Of a stretch of 36,382 nucleotides of DNA, positions 7,727 through 15,396 are shown one piece after another; the first letter of the stretch is position 1; the number at the start of each line of letters is the position of its first letter. The position numbers and the translations under genes were made by a program. A model generated the notes under the pieces. The model was not told the DNA's origin. It saw nothing but the letters and a program-made list of their open reading frames with translations, and did not search any database. Source of the stretch: DALYDD01 sp031973395 (lineage in GTDB: Bacteria > Patescibacteriota > Minisyncoccia > Phycocordibacterales > CAIZLB01); the NCBI GenBank assembly GCA_031973395.1, contig DALYDD010000013.1, positions 1 through 36,382 on the forward strand, read 5' to 3'.

Positions 7727-8650
7727 ATGAGTTCCACTCCGCGCCCAAATCAATCTAAGGTATCTGGGCCAAAAAGCTATGGCTGGTTCAAGATGGCCCT
7801 GCTCTTGTTTGTCTTCATTATTGTAGCTTTGGGCATAGGGCTCATCCAGGCAGCCACGATTAGCAAGGAGGCCTTCATCAGCCGCGTCGAGACCTACCTG
7901 AATTTTGCCAATCCAAACTATCGATTCGTCTATATTTATCCAGGTATGCGTCGAGAGGAAATTGTGGACAAGTACAGCAAAATTTTGAATTGGGATGAAA
8001 AAGACAAGCGCTGGTTCATTGCCTCTGCCCCACCAGATCCAGAGAATGGTGGATATATGGATGGGTATTTTTTGGCTAAATCATATTTTGTAGAAAAAAA
8101 TGCCAGCGGCCAAGAAGTCGGTGAAATGATGCACCAGGAATTTATTGACACTGTTTCAGAAAAAGTTTTGGACAGTAAGACAGGTGCGGATGCAGAACTT
8201 TCTAAAAAAGGCCAACGACAAGTAAGTTCCAAAAATGGAAAGAAAGAAGTGATCAGCCTCGACGCGGCAATTCGTATTGGCTCAATCATTCAACGCGAAG
8301 CAGCGGGTCCACAAGACATGCGTTTGATTTCCGGAATTATGTGGAATCGATTATTTGCTGGCATGAGCCTCGACATGGACGCCACCCTCCAGTATGCAAA
8401 GGGTGACAAAGAAGATTGGTGGCCAAAAGTAACCGGCAAAGATAAGTACCTCGATTCTCCTTACAATACTTATCAGAACAAGGGTTTGCCACCAGGTGCC
8501 ATTTCTAATCCAAGTATCGATGCAATTAATGCCGCTTATAATCCACAGAAGACAGATTGTATATTTTATTTACATGATAAAAACGGCCAGATTCATTGCA
8601 CAAAGGATTATTCAGCACACAAGGCCAATGTCGATAAGTATTTGAAGTAA
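7727..8650 (+). CDS. mltG: Endolytic murein transglycosylase MltG (YceG-like), 307 aa
   Basis: Membrane-bound lytic transglycosylase that cuts nascent glycan strands and helps set their length. One membrane anchor (MALLLFVFIIVALGIGLIQA, about residues 23-42) precedes the extracytoplasmic domain. YceG-family motifs: YIYPGMRREEIVDKYSK (LysM-like part), then ASIIQREA-type sequence GSIIQREAAGPQDM with the catalytic Glu, NRLFAGMSLDMDATLQYA, and SPYNTYQNKGLPPGAISNPS, followed by DAINAAYNP and FYLHD. Length is near the family norm. Two in-frame ATGs exist (7718, 7727). The second is preferred because a TATTAT sits 7 nt before it, the spacing repeated in many genes here. It is divergent from the sigma/anti-sigma pair and convergent with the polymerase gene. 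Confidence 0.93.
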   Translation: MSSTPRPNQSKVSGPKSYGWFKMALLLFVFIIVALGIGLIQAATISKEAFISRVETYLNFANPNYRFVYIYPGMRREEIVDKYSKILNWDEKDKRWFIASAPPDPENGGYMDGYFLAKSYFVEKNASGQEVGEMMHQEFIDTVSEKVLDSKTGADAELSKKGQRQVSSKNGKKEVISLDAAIRIGSIIQREAAGPQDMRLISGIMWNRLFAGMSLDMDATLQYAKGDKEDWWPKVTGKDKYLDSPYNTYQNKGLPPGAISNPSIDAINAAYNPQKTDCIFYLHDKNGQIHCTKDYSAHKANVDKYLK

Positions 8651-8661
8651 AAGGCGAGTTG

Positions 8662-9948
8662 TCATGCTCTAACTTTTCCCAAAAATGGCAGTTCCCAGGT
8701 CTTCCCTGCTTTACCACGCGCTTTTCTTTTTTTACCAAAATAATTCACGGCGGAAAGGCTCGAACCGAACATCAATACATGATCCCCATATTTTCGATTC
8801 ACTTTATCGAGCGCTTCATATAAATGGTGTCTGAGTTTTGTTTCGGCAATATCAGCCGCTGTGTTTGCAAATAAACTTTGGTGCGGCACCAAGCCTTCTG
8901 GGACCAGAGCACGGAGCGAAATCCCAGTAGCGCGGTAATCGAGATGGGTTTTAAAAATCTGAGAAAATAAACTGCGAGCGGCTTTGATGACGACTGCGGG
9001 ATCATTAGTCGGAGTCTCGAATTTATATTCACGGCCATAATATCTGAACTCCTGACTCTTTATATAAAAAGAACACTCCTTTGCCTCGGCATGAACATAT
9101 CGCAAACGCTCGCAAGCCTCCTCTATGTTTTTGGAGAGGTGGGAAAAAACGGTTTCGAGGTTGTGAGACGGTGGCGTGAATGTACGTGAGGACATAACCG
9201 ACTTTGGCATTTCTCTTTTTTCGGAATTAACCACAAGCACAGAAATACCGTTGAGCTCCGCATGAATCTCTCGATATGGCTTGGCGATAGACAGTGCAGA
9301 TAATTGATGAGAAGAGAGTCCTGCGAAATCGAGAGCAGTCACAATCCCCTTTGCGCGCAAACTACGAGTGGTCGAGGTGCCAATCCCCCACACTTTTTCA
9401 ATCGGCAACTGGGCGAGAAATTTTCGCCTCTCTGTCGGATCATTTGGAATATAGGTAAAACCAGCGGGCTTGCGATGTTTGGAAGCAACTTTTGCCAAAA
9501 CTTTTGTTGAACTCAGACCGACCCCAAATGTAATTCCCAATTTACTTTCAAGCTCAGATTTTATTTTTTTAGAAATTTCTTCATAAGACATTCCAAGTGT
9601 TTTATCTAAACCTGTGAGATCTGCAAAACATTCATCGATGCTATATTCTTCGACGGTAGGCGTGTATCTGCGCACAATATTGTACATACGCCGCGCAAAT
9701 ATACCGTATGTCACATAGTCTGAAGCCACAACAATAGCTTCTGGGCAAACTTTGCGAATGTCCTGGATGCGCATACCACGCGTCACACCACAAGCCTTGG
9801 CCTCATAGCTCATAGAGGCCGCAATAAACCTCTCACCTCCTGTAATGACAGGTTTGCCCCGGAGACGCCAATTCAGCGCCTGCTCTACTGAAGCAAAGAA
9901 TGCATCTCCGTCCATATGTAAAATTACGCGATCTAAATATTTCTTCAT
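8662..9948 (-). CDS. dinB: Y-family translesion DNA polymerase (DinB/UmuC-like), 428 aa
   Basis: Copies past damaged bases. Palm motifs are complete: LHMDGDAFFASVEQ near the N-terminus (metal-binding Asp and steric-gate-region Phe pair), then EEYSIDECFADLTGLD (Asp-Glu catalytic pair, about 100-115), followed by GITFGVGLSSTKVLAKVASK. A thumb with helix-hairpin-helix residues (PIEKVWGIGTSTTRSLRAKG) and a little-finger domain (SVMSSRTFTPPSHN onward) follow. The C-terminus ends in a basic tail (FGKKRKARGKAGKT). Length is between Pol IV (351) and UmuC (422). Its ATG overlaps the stop of the UmuD-like gene by 4 bp, so the pair forms a umuDC-like module. That arrangement makes a UmuC-type role plausible even though the sequence reads like DinB. 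Confidence 0.92.
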   Translation of the reverse strand: MKKYLDRVILHMDGDAFFASVEQALNWRLRGKPVITGGERFIAASMSYEAKACGVTRGMRIQDIRKVCPEAIVVASDYVTYGIFARRMYNIVRRYTPTVEEYSIDECFADLTGLDKTLGMSYEEISKKIKSELESKLGITFGVGLSSTKVLAKVASKHRKPAGFTYIPNDPTERRKFLAQLPIEKVWGIGTSTTRSLRAKGIVTALDFAGLSSHQLSALSIAKPYREIHAELNGISVLVVNSEKREMPKSVMSSRTFTPPSHNLETVFSHLSKNIEEACERLRYVHAEAKECSFYIKSQEFRYYGREYKFETPTNDPAVVIKAARSLFSQIFKTHLDYRATGISLRALVPEGLVPHQSLFANTAADIAETKLRHHLYEALDKVNRKYGDHVLMFGSSLSAVNYFGKKRKARGKAGKTWELPFLGKVRA

Positions 9949-10310
9949 TTATATTTGCGAATAACTGAAATGACTAAGCCGACAATCTGTACGCTTTCAT
10001 TTTTTTGCAAAAAGGTTACTCGATGTCCGTCGGCATCAAATGTAATTACCAAATCACCAATTCTGGCATCAGCCCCTCTTTCAAAAATAATTAAATCTCC
10101 ATTGCAAATACCATGCTCAACCATAGAATCACCTTCCATTTGCAAAAGAAAACTGGCATCTTTGTCGCGAATCAGATAATCCTCGNNNNNNNNNNGCAAA
10201 ATATCGGCCAACTCTTCTTCCACCGGTGAGGCGAAGCCTGCAGATATTATGCCAAAATTCTTCATGGTTGCACCCGAAGTCAATGGCATGATTGTTGCAT
10301 GAGCAGTCAT
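9945..10310 (-). CDS. umuD: UmuD/LexA-like S24 protein lacking the catalytic lysine (contains 10-N gap)
   Basis: Similar to UmuD, the accessory subunit that is self-cleaved to activate error-prone polymerase. Seen: a cleavage-site-like Ala-Gly in IISAGFASPVEEEL, an assembly gap (10186-10195) hiding about four residues, LIRDKDASFLLQMEGDSM with the nucleophile Ser (residue 62), then GICNGDLIIFERGADARIGD. The position matching UmuD Lys97, exactly 37 residues after the Ser, is Thr (HRVTFLQK). About 20 residues usually found between that Lys and the final GVVxxVxR strand are missing (QIVGLVISVIRKYK follows almost at once). So self-cleavage may be lost or need another residue. It overlaps the polymerase ATG by 4 bp. 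Start choice is uncertain: Met1 has a TAAAAT 6 nt upstream, while Met8 and Met16 are alternatives. Confidence 0.82.
   Translation of the reverse strand: MTAHATIMPLTSGATMKNFGIISAGFASPVEEELADILXXXXEDYLIRDKDASFLLQMEGDSMVEHGICNGDLIIFERGADARIGDLVITFDADGHRVTFLQKNESVQIVGLVISVIRKYK
10186..10195. other. 10-N assembly gap inside the UmuD-like gene
   Basis: Ten N residues. The frame stays open on both sides if the true gap length equals 10 modulo 3. Confidence 0.95.
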
Positions 10311-10316
10311 GACTAT

Positions 10317-10363
10317 ATTTTACGACCGCTTTGGACACCTATCTTATTAGGACACAAAACCTA
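10317..10363 (-). promoter_or_regulatory. Promoter and candidate operator of the umuD-dinB module
   Basis: A TAAAAT (10317-10322) lies 6 nt before the ATG at 10310. Upstream, reading the minus strand, two related direct copies TAGGTTTTGTGTCC and TAGGTGTCC are centred about 19 bp apart. CCTAATAAGATAGG between them is an imperfect inverted repeat. This could be a repressor site, though it does not match the known E. coli or B. subtilis LexA boxes. Confidence 0.35.
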
Positions 10364-12052
10364 CTCTTTGATCAAATACTTCTTGATCATCTCCTCAGTG
10401 CCGCCTACTTTTTTTCCTCTATTTAAAATCCCATTTGGATCAAAAAGCAATTTCGTTTTCACGAAAGCCTCGAAAACTTTTTCACCATAAAACTCACGTA
10501 TAAAAGGTGTGCGGATGATACCATCGCTGTGATCAGCACTCATATTGCCGCCGAGCAATTTCACCAGGGTAAAAACCTCGCGAGCCAGACTTATAATTTG
10601 TTCAGCAACTTTTTCTCGGCCTTGTGAGAAATCGAAAACTGGAATGATGCGGAGCGATCCGTCACCAATATGCCCATGGAAGCCATATTCGAGCTCGTGA
10701 GTTTGAAGCACGGTGGTTAATCCAGGAATCAATCGATTGAATTCATGAATAGGCACGATAATGTCTTCTATACATGGCACAGCATGGAAACCAGGACGAT
10801 TAAAATCTCGCATTACCGCAAAACTAGCTCGGCGAATTTTCCAAATCGCATCCTGAATCTCTTCATCTTTTATACATTCAACGCGGACTTTGTGTTTGCA
10901 AATTTCTTCTTCAGCTTCATTGGCCAGAGCATCAGTTGCTGCTTTTGTCACCTCACTAAATTGTGCAAGTATTACGAGGGTTGTCTGTTGATTAAAGAAA
11001 TGAGCACAAAAATCGGTCTCTTTTTTCAAAATATTTTTTGCTCGTTCATAGGTATTAATATCAAAAGTTTCCACACATTCAGGATTATGCCGCATAATTG
11101 TCTCCAGAATAAAAGGTAACTCTTGTATAGAATCCACCGAGACGACGAGAAGACGCGTATGATCTGGCTTTGCTACCAATTTAAGAACAGCCCGTGTGAC
11201 AATACCCAATGTTCCTTGTGCACCAATAAAAATAGGTGTCAGGTCAACTGCATCTCCATCCATAGAAATTCTTTCCAGGCGATATCCTGATGCCACTTTT
11301 GAAACTTGCCCTAGAGATTTTTCAAAATCCGCACCAACATTAACACGAATCTGGGCTAGTTCTTTCTTGAGTTCTGTGGCACGAAGCATATTTGGTAATT
11401 CCTCTCCAGTATTTTGCAAAACCCCAGTACGAATCAAGGTGCCATCAGCTAAAATAACTTCAAGACCTAAAACAGCATCGATGGTCGAACCGAGCCGAAC
11501 ACTTTTTTCACCCGATGCATTATTTCCAATCATACCTCCAATACCACAAATATCTTTTGAAGAAGTATAGGGCGCGAACATGAGACCAAATTGATCTGCG
11601 GCTTTTTCTATATCTCGAAACATAGCACCCATAGAAACTGTTGCTGTATAGACCTGGATTGGATGACTGGTATCCGCACCGTTTTCGCCCGATACCACAC
11701 TTGGAACAGTGGTCGGTGGATCGATTTCGATTTCATTCATATATCGAGTCATATTGAGTATAAGACCAGTATTTAGGGAGCCTCCACTCATACAAGTACC
11801 ACCTGCGCGCACACTGATGATCGGCCGCTCAACCCCTTCAATATGATATTGATGCGCAGTTCTTAAGACAGTCTGAATATCATCAATATTTTTGCAAAAG
11901 AGAACCATCTCCGGCTGAATATCAAAAACACTTGCATCTCGTGAATGCTCAGTAATAATCTTTTCGGAGGTTTCAATCGTTTCTAAATCGCCTAAAATAA
12001 CTCCCTGCTCTTTTAGTTTTTTTATTTCAGTTAAAAACTGGGAATGAGACAT
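10361..12052 (-). CDS. FAD-linked oxidase (GlcD / D-lactate dehydrogenase family), 563 aa
   Basis: A flavoprotein that oxidises a 2-hydroxy acid such as glycolate or D-lactate. The N-terminal FAD-binding_4 (PCMH) domain shows ISVRAGGTCMSGGSLN (family R.GG..GG), VSMGAMFRDIEKAADQ, and the long motif FAPYTSSKDICGIGGMIGNN followed by ASGEKSVRLGSTID. The C-terminal FAD-oxidase_C domain includes HAVPCIEDIIVPIHEF, YGFHGHIGDGSLRIIP (family GHxGDGNxH) and SADHSDGIIRTPFI (family GEHGDG.R). No C-terminal iron-sulfur (CCG) domain is fused or adjacent. The usual Asn in GDGN is Ser, and GEHG reads ADHS; otherwise complete. The start has the extended -10 TGTTACAAT 9 nt upstream. Substrate cannot be fixed from sequence. 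Confidence 0.92.
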   Translation of the reverse strand: MSHSQFLTEIKKLKEQGVILGDLETIETSEKIITEHSRDASVFDIQPEMVLFCKNIDDIQTVLRTAHQYHIEGVERPIISVRAGGTCMSGGSLNTGLILNMTRYMNEIEIDPPTTVPSVVSGENGADTSHPIQVYTATVSMGAMFRDIEKAADQFGLMFAPYTSSKDICGIGGMIGNNASGEKSVRLGSTIDAVLGLEVILADGTLIRTGVLQNTGEELPNMLRATELKKELAQIRVNVGADFEKSLGQVSKVASGYRLERISMDGDAVDLTPIFIGAQGTLGIVTRAVLKLVAKPDHTRLLVVSVDSIQELPFILETIMRHNPECVETFDINTYERAKNILKKETDFCAHFFNQQTTLVILAQFSEVTKAATDALANEAEEEICKHKVRVECIKDEEIQDAIWKIRRASFAVMRDFNRPGFHAVPCIEDIIVPIHEFNRLIPGLTTVLQTHELEYGFHGHIGDGSLRIIPVFDFSQGREKVAEQIISLAREVFTLVKLLGGNMSADHSDGIIRTPFIREFYGEKVFEAFVKTKLLFDPNGILNRGKKVGGTEEMIKKYLIKE

Positions 12053-12061
12053 AGTGTATTG

Positions 12062-12067
12062 ATTGTA
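12062..12067 (-). promoter_or_regulatory. -10 element (TGT-TACAAT) for the FAD-linked oxidase
   Basis: Extended -10 identical to that of zwf, ending 9 nt before the ATG at 12052; implies a leader of about 0-3 nt. Confidence 0.45.
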
Positions 12068-12111
12068 ACATTAAGTGGTACCAAGATTCTTGGTTAACCT
12101 GTTTATATCTT

Positions 12112-12579
12112 CTATTTTTCATATTCGATCTCGAAACCGAGCTCCTTGGCTAGATTATGCTCCCATGTTGCACCCTGTGAACTTTCCCAACCTTTTAGAA
12201 AATATACCTTGGAAATTTTACCTGATTTAAAGATGGGTAAATATAGGTCGTTGAGAATTTCCATATGAAAATTTTGCCTCTCGCCTTTATTTCGAAGCAT
12301 CATGATGGGTGCTTCTAAATACATCTGATCAAATACAGGTCTGCCCTCAGCTTGTAATTCTTTTATTTTTTCATCGAAACGGAATAAATTCTTCTCGACA
12401 CTTCCAAAGCCGCCAGTGGAAATTGGTCCACATACTTGCAATAGACCGTCCGGCATTCGAGCCAGTATCTTTTCCACAATAACAAATAAGTCTTTGCAAT
12501 CTTCAGCGTGCATCGAAGCTTCAAAGTCTTCGCCGGTCCAATATGTATCTGATACTGAATTGTTTCCTTTGTAAAACAT
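12112..12579 (-). CDS. DUF4406-like protein (nucleoside deoxyribosyltransferase-like fold), 155 aa
   Basis: Resembles the Rossmann-like family that includes DUF4406 and nucleoside 2-deoxyribosyltransferases. Near the N-terminus LLQVCGPISTGGFGSVEKNL matches the family opening (a strand followed by GP(M/I)(T/S)G). The end VYFLKGWESSQGATWEHNLA then KELGFEIEYE matches DUF4406's gWe.S.Ga..E...A..lG. Between them LEAPIMML and FHMEILNDLYLPIFKSGKI would form the central strands. The usual catalytic Asp/Glu arrangement cannot be assigned with certainty, so the reaction is unknown. The ATG lies 10 bp after the beta-propeller gene's stop with no promoter between, so the two form an operon. Confidence 0.7.
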   Translation of the reverse strand: MFYKGNNSVSDTYWTGEDFEASMHAEDCKDLFVIVEKILARMPDGLLQVCGPISTGGFGSVEKNLFRFDEKIKELQAEGRPVFDQMYLEAPIMMLRNKGERQNFHMEILNDLYLPIFKSGKISKVYFLKGWESSQGATWEHNLAKELGFEIEYEK

Positions 12580-12589
12580 GTGATTTAAA

Positions 12590-13792
12590 TTACTTTTTCT
12601 TTTTTAATTGAGTCTTGTACACATTGCCCAAACCACCATTACCACTTTTCAAGACTTCATAAGAAGGCAATTCCCAAACCTGCAATCTGGCGTCGAGAAA
12701 ATCGGAGAAAATGAGCTTTGTACCATCTGGAGAAATATCTAGAGCTGTTGGCTGATTGCCACCAACGATCGCATCGAGTAGTTTGCCGTCTGTAGTATCG
12801 AATAATTGAACCGAACCCCATTCAGGACCTGGACGATAATAATCTGTTGCTGAAAAGTTTTTGCCGCGATTAGAGACAGCCAAGATTTTTTTGTCAGGTG
12901 TAAGAGCGATAGTGTTTGGGTGTGTATCTGTTGTCGCGAACTTGGTAATAATATCTGTAGTTAAATCCAACTTCAAAATCGAAGCACGACCCATATCTGA
13001 TAGATACATAATCTTCTTTTCATCATCTACAACCATATGTCGCATGGCTCCACCGCTTTTATATAAGGCCTTACCCTTACCAGTAGCTAAATCAATTTTC
13101 TGAATTTCGCCATATTCATAGCCTGCGACATACATATATAGGTTGTCTGAAGTCACATAGATACCGCGTGGAGTTTTGACTGTTGGGATATTACGTACCA
13201 ACTTGCCAGTTTCGAGATCGAATTCTGATACATTATTCCCTAGCCAATTTGCTGCGTATAATCTCTTGCCGTCGGCATTGAGAAAAAGAATCTTTGTCCA
13301 AGAACTTTTTGTGTTAAACGATCGCAACACTTTTTTAGTTTTTACGTCAATTTCATAGACTTTCGCAGTTTCCATCTGACTCACGTATGCCTTACTTCCA
13401 TCATGAGAAAAAATGACTTCGACTCCTCCGCCATTGTTTAGCGTCACATCAGCAAGTCTTTTGCCATCCTTAATGTCGAAAACTGCGGCGCCAAGATTTT
13501 TATTGAGGAGAGAAGTCACCCAAATTTCCTGACCGTCTTTGCTAATCGTTACTGCTTTCGGTGAAGGAATATTTTTTATATTAAAAAGATGCTTAACAAT
13601 TTGGGTATTAGGAGGGATGAGCACAGGCGTGACAGTCGGTGCCTGAATCTGCAAAACAACTTGTTGAGTAATCGGCGGCGTAACTGGCACAATGGCCTCT
13701 GTTTGTTTAAAAGTAAAGAAAAATGCTCCGGCAGTTATTGCAATGATCGCCAAACTAAGGCTGCACAGTTGGAGGATTTTTCGGGTTTTCAT
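12590..13792 (-). CDS. Exported YVTN-type beta-propeller protein, 400 aa
   Basis: An N-terminal hydrophobic helix (LCSLSLAIIAITAGAFFFTF, about residues 9-28) anchors or exports the protein. After a Pro/Thr/Val-rich linker (about 33-62), the rest is a series of WD/YVTN-like beta-propeller blades. Typical blade patterns include PKAVTISKDGQEIWVTSLLN, GVEVIFSHDGSKAYVSQM, RGIYVTSDNLYMYVAGYEYG, PNTIALTPDKKILAVSNRGK and PTALDISPDGTKLIFSDFLD, giving about seven blades. Such proteins usually bind partners or ligands at the cell surface. No catalytic residues are evident. The start is supported by the extended -10 TGC-TATATT 7 nt upstream. It is followed after 10 bp by the DUF4406-like gene. Confidence 0.85.
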   Translation of the reverse strand: MKTRKILQLCSLSLAIIAITAGAFFFTFKQTEAIVPVTPPITQQVVLQIQAPTVTPVLIPPNTQIVKHLFNIKNIPSPKAVTISKDGQEIWVTSLLNKNLGAAVFDIKDGKRLADVTLNNGGGVEVIFSHDGSKAYVSQMETAKVYEIDVKTKKVLRSFNTKSSWTKILFLNADGKRLYAANWLGNNVSEFDLETGKLVRNIPTVKTPRGIYVTSDNLYMYVAGYEYGEIQKIDLATGKGKALYKSGGAMRHMVVDDEKKIMYLSDMGRASILKLDLTTDIITKFATTDTHPNTIALTPDKKILAVSNRGKNFSATDYYRPGPEWGSVQLFDTTDGKLLDAIVGGNQPTALDISPDGTKLIFSDFLDARLQVWELPSYEVLKSGNGGLGNVYKTQLKKKK

Positions 13793-13799
13793 TTATACA

Positions 13800-13808
13800 A
13801 ATATAGCA
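13800..13808 (-). promoter_or_regulatory. Extended -10 (TGC-TATATT) for the beta-propeller gene
   Basis: Ends 7 nt before the ATG at 13792, implying a leaderless mRNA. Confidence 0.5.
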
Positions 13809-13815
13809 TGAAAAG

Positions 13816-13857
13816 AAAAACCACCTCCTTGGACAACGCCAAAGTCAGGTGATTTTT
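13816..13857 (-). terminator. Terminator after the 13929-15157 gene
   Basis: On the minus strand CACCT..CTTTGG pairs with CCAAG.AGGTG, followed by GGTTTTTC. The + strand side also ends in TTTTT, so it could work both ways. Confidence 0.55.
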
Positions 13858-13928
13858 GCCAGTTATGCGTTACTGGTACCGGGTATGTTTATACCTGTGT
13901 TTCCTCACTGGAAACGTTTTGTATTTTC

Positions 13929-15157
13929 TTACCAAGGCCGCTCCTGTGTAGGGCTCCAAATGCGCCATGTCCCGCGCTTGCCAGTCCACACCATCCGATA
14001 GAACTCCCGCTGCGGTATGCGCCGCTCGTTGGGATAGTTCATATCGAAGAGTGTCCACTCGTAGACATTTGGCCAGAAGCCCCAACCAACGTCGTCGGCA
14101 GGCAGAGTGTAAGGCCAGGCCCAGTCATTGCCTTCGCCGTAGAAGGGCCAATCCGTCCACGTCACCATATCAGGTGAGCGCTGGAGTTTGAAGTACTCGA
14201 GGTGAGTACCGGACATGCGCAGTGTCACACCACGGTCGGTGCCGCCAGGCATGTTTTCCCAGGCGAACGGAGTGATGTCCACGAACTGCGGGACGGGCAC
14301 ATCGATGACTTGATAAACGAACGAGACGTCGTCGCGATGATTGGCTTTGACCTTGACCTCTGGATATTCAATGCCGAAGTAGGTCGGTACAAAACGAATA
14401 TCGAAGTGAACGACATAGCCTTTTCCAAGTTCCGGTCGTGTAAGGTCAGGAATTGACCCCCACTTGAAACGGAGCTTCGTCACGAAGGTCACACCGACAT
14501 TGTTCACTGTTGTGCCCACGACTTCATCACCAGTAGGACTATTAGGTGTCCCACCGAAAGTACTGAAATAATTGACAGGTGTAGTGAACAAAACCGGACC
14601 GGTTTCCTGAGTAGATTCCGCGCCGAAGGTTGAAATACTTTCAGTGAGCGGTGCTCCATTTGGTTGGAGCACCGGCGTTTCGACACCAGACGCCGTGTCC
14701 AAATGATTCACGCTATATGAACAATGCGTGAATCGGACAGAATCAAGTTCGATTTGGTAGTCAGGCAGACTAGCCAAGATCCCGAACCCGATATCGAAAC
14801 CCGGGAGCAGCGCCGCCTGATCAGGAGGCACATCGAGTTCCAGCGTGTACGGGTCCCAGTGCTCGAGAACAGCTTGAGAGACAGGTCTATCGTCAACCCC
14901 AAGGTTGCCGACGATGTCGTAGTAAGGCCCAGAAAACTGAGCACGGACTGACGCGGCGGCAAAAGAGAGGANNNNNNNNNNNNNNNNNNNNNNNNNNNNN
15001 NNNNNNNNNNNNNNNNNNNNNNNNNNNNNNNNNNNNNNNNNNNNNNNNNNNNNNNNNNNNNNNNNNNNNNNTCGTAGTAAGGCCCAGAAAACTGAGCACG
15101 GACTGACGCGGCGGCAAAAGAGAGGATGAAGACGAGGGTGGTAAGAATGGTTTTCAT
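13929..15157 (-). CDS. Secreted protein of unknown function, interrupted by an assembly gap (about 357 aa when repaired)
   Basis: I do not recognise a named family. The start MKTILTTLVFILSFAAASVR then AQ is a clear signal peptide with cleavage after VRA. The frame reaches the 100-N gap after FSGPYY. The 55 bp on both sides of the gap are identical and encode the same residues; removing the gap plus one copy gives 1074 bp, exactly 358 codons, in frame. The mature protein is rich in aromatic, Pro and Thr residues and likely all-beta. Its C-terminal part contains FKLQRSPDMVTWTDWPFYGE and QREFYRMVW, a pattern (LQ.S.D...W...FYR) also found in the secreted protein at 22805-23599. GC content is higher than in flanking genes. 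It has its own promoter, a 113-nt C/A-rich leader and a terminator. Confidence 0.75.
14917..15126. repeat. 55-bp direct repeat flanking a 100-N gap (likely unresolved contig overlap)
   Basis: Positions 14917-14971 and 15072-15126 are identical over 55 bp, and N residues fill 14972-15071. Fifty-five is a common de Bruijn assembler k-mer size. Collapsing the overlap restores one intact reading frame. Confidence 0.85.
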
Positions 15158-15276
15158 GTTAGGTGGGTTGGTTGAATCGGGTGAGAAAAACCACAAGCGA
15201 AGTCGATGAAATCGGCCCACTTATGATTTTTCTACCAAACTCAAAACCACCTTATTTAAGGTACTATATGATTGTC

Positions 15277-15305
15277 ATTATATCATATATTCATAGTAAA
15301 GTCAA
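15277..15305 (-). promoter_or_regulatory. Promoter of the 13929-15157 gene
   Basis: TTGACT (15300-15305), 17-nt spacer, perfect TATAAT (15277-15282). It gives a leader of about 113 nt ending in a C/A-rich tract with CAACCAACC just before the ATG. Confidence 0.65.
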
Positions 15306-15306
15306 T

Positions 15307-15337
15307 GTAAAAACCCCGCACGTTGTCGTGCGGGGTT
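15307..15337 (-). terminator. Intrinsic terminator after the ABC exporter gene
   Basis: Perfect 11-bp stem AACCCCGCACG / CGTGCGGGGTT with a 4-nt loop, followed on the minus strand by TTT. It lies 60 bp after the exporter stop and just before the next gene's promoter. Confidence 0.85.
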
Positions 15338-15396
15338 GGAGTTATACGCTATTCTCCAGAGCGTTTTGTATTAGTTATCAATCAACCGGAACAGCA

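Noticed and set aside
14972..15071. Genuine tandem duplication around the 100-N gap
   Set aside because: The copies are exactly 55 bp, abut a standard 100-N filler, and collapsing them restores one frame; an assembly overlap is simpler.
13914..15375. Shared CGTTTTGTATT near the 3' ends of the 13929 and 15397 genes as a recombination site
   Set aside because: Only 11 bp in two copies, in AT-rich DNA, and absent beside the other single-gene units; likely chance.
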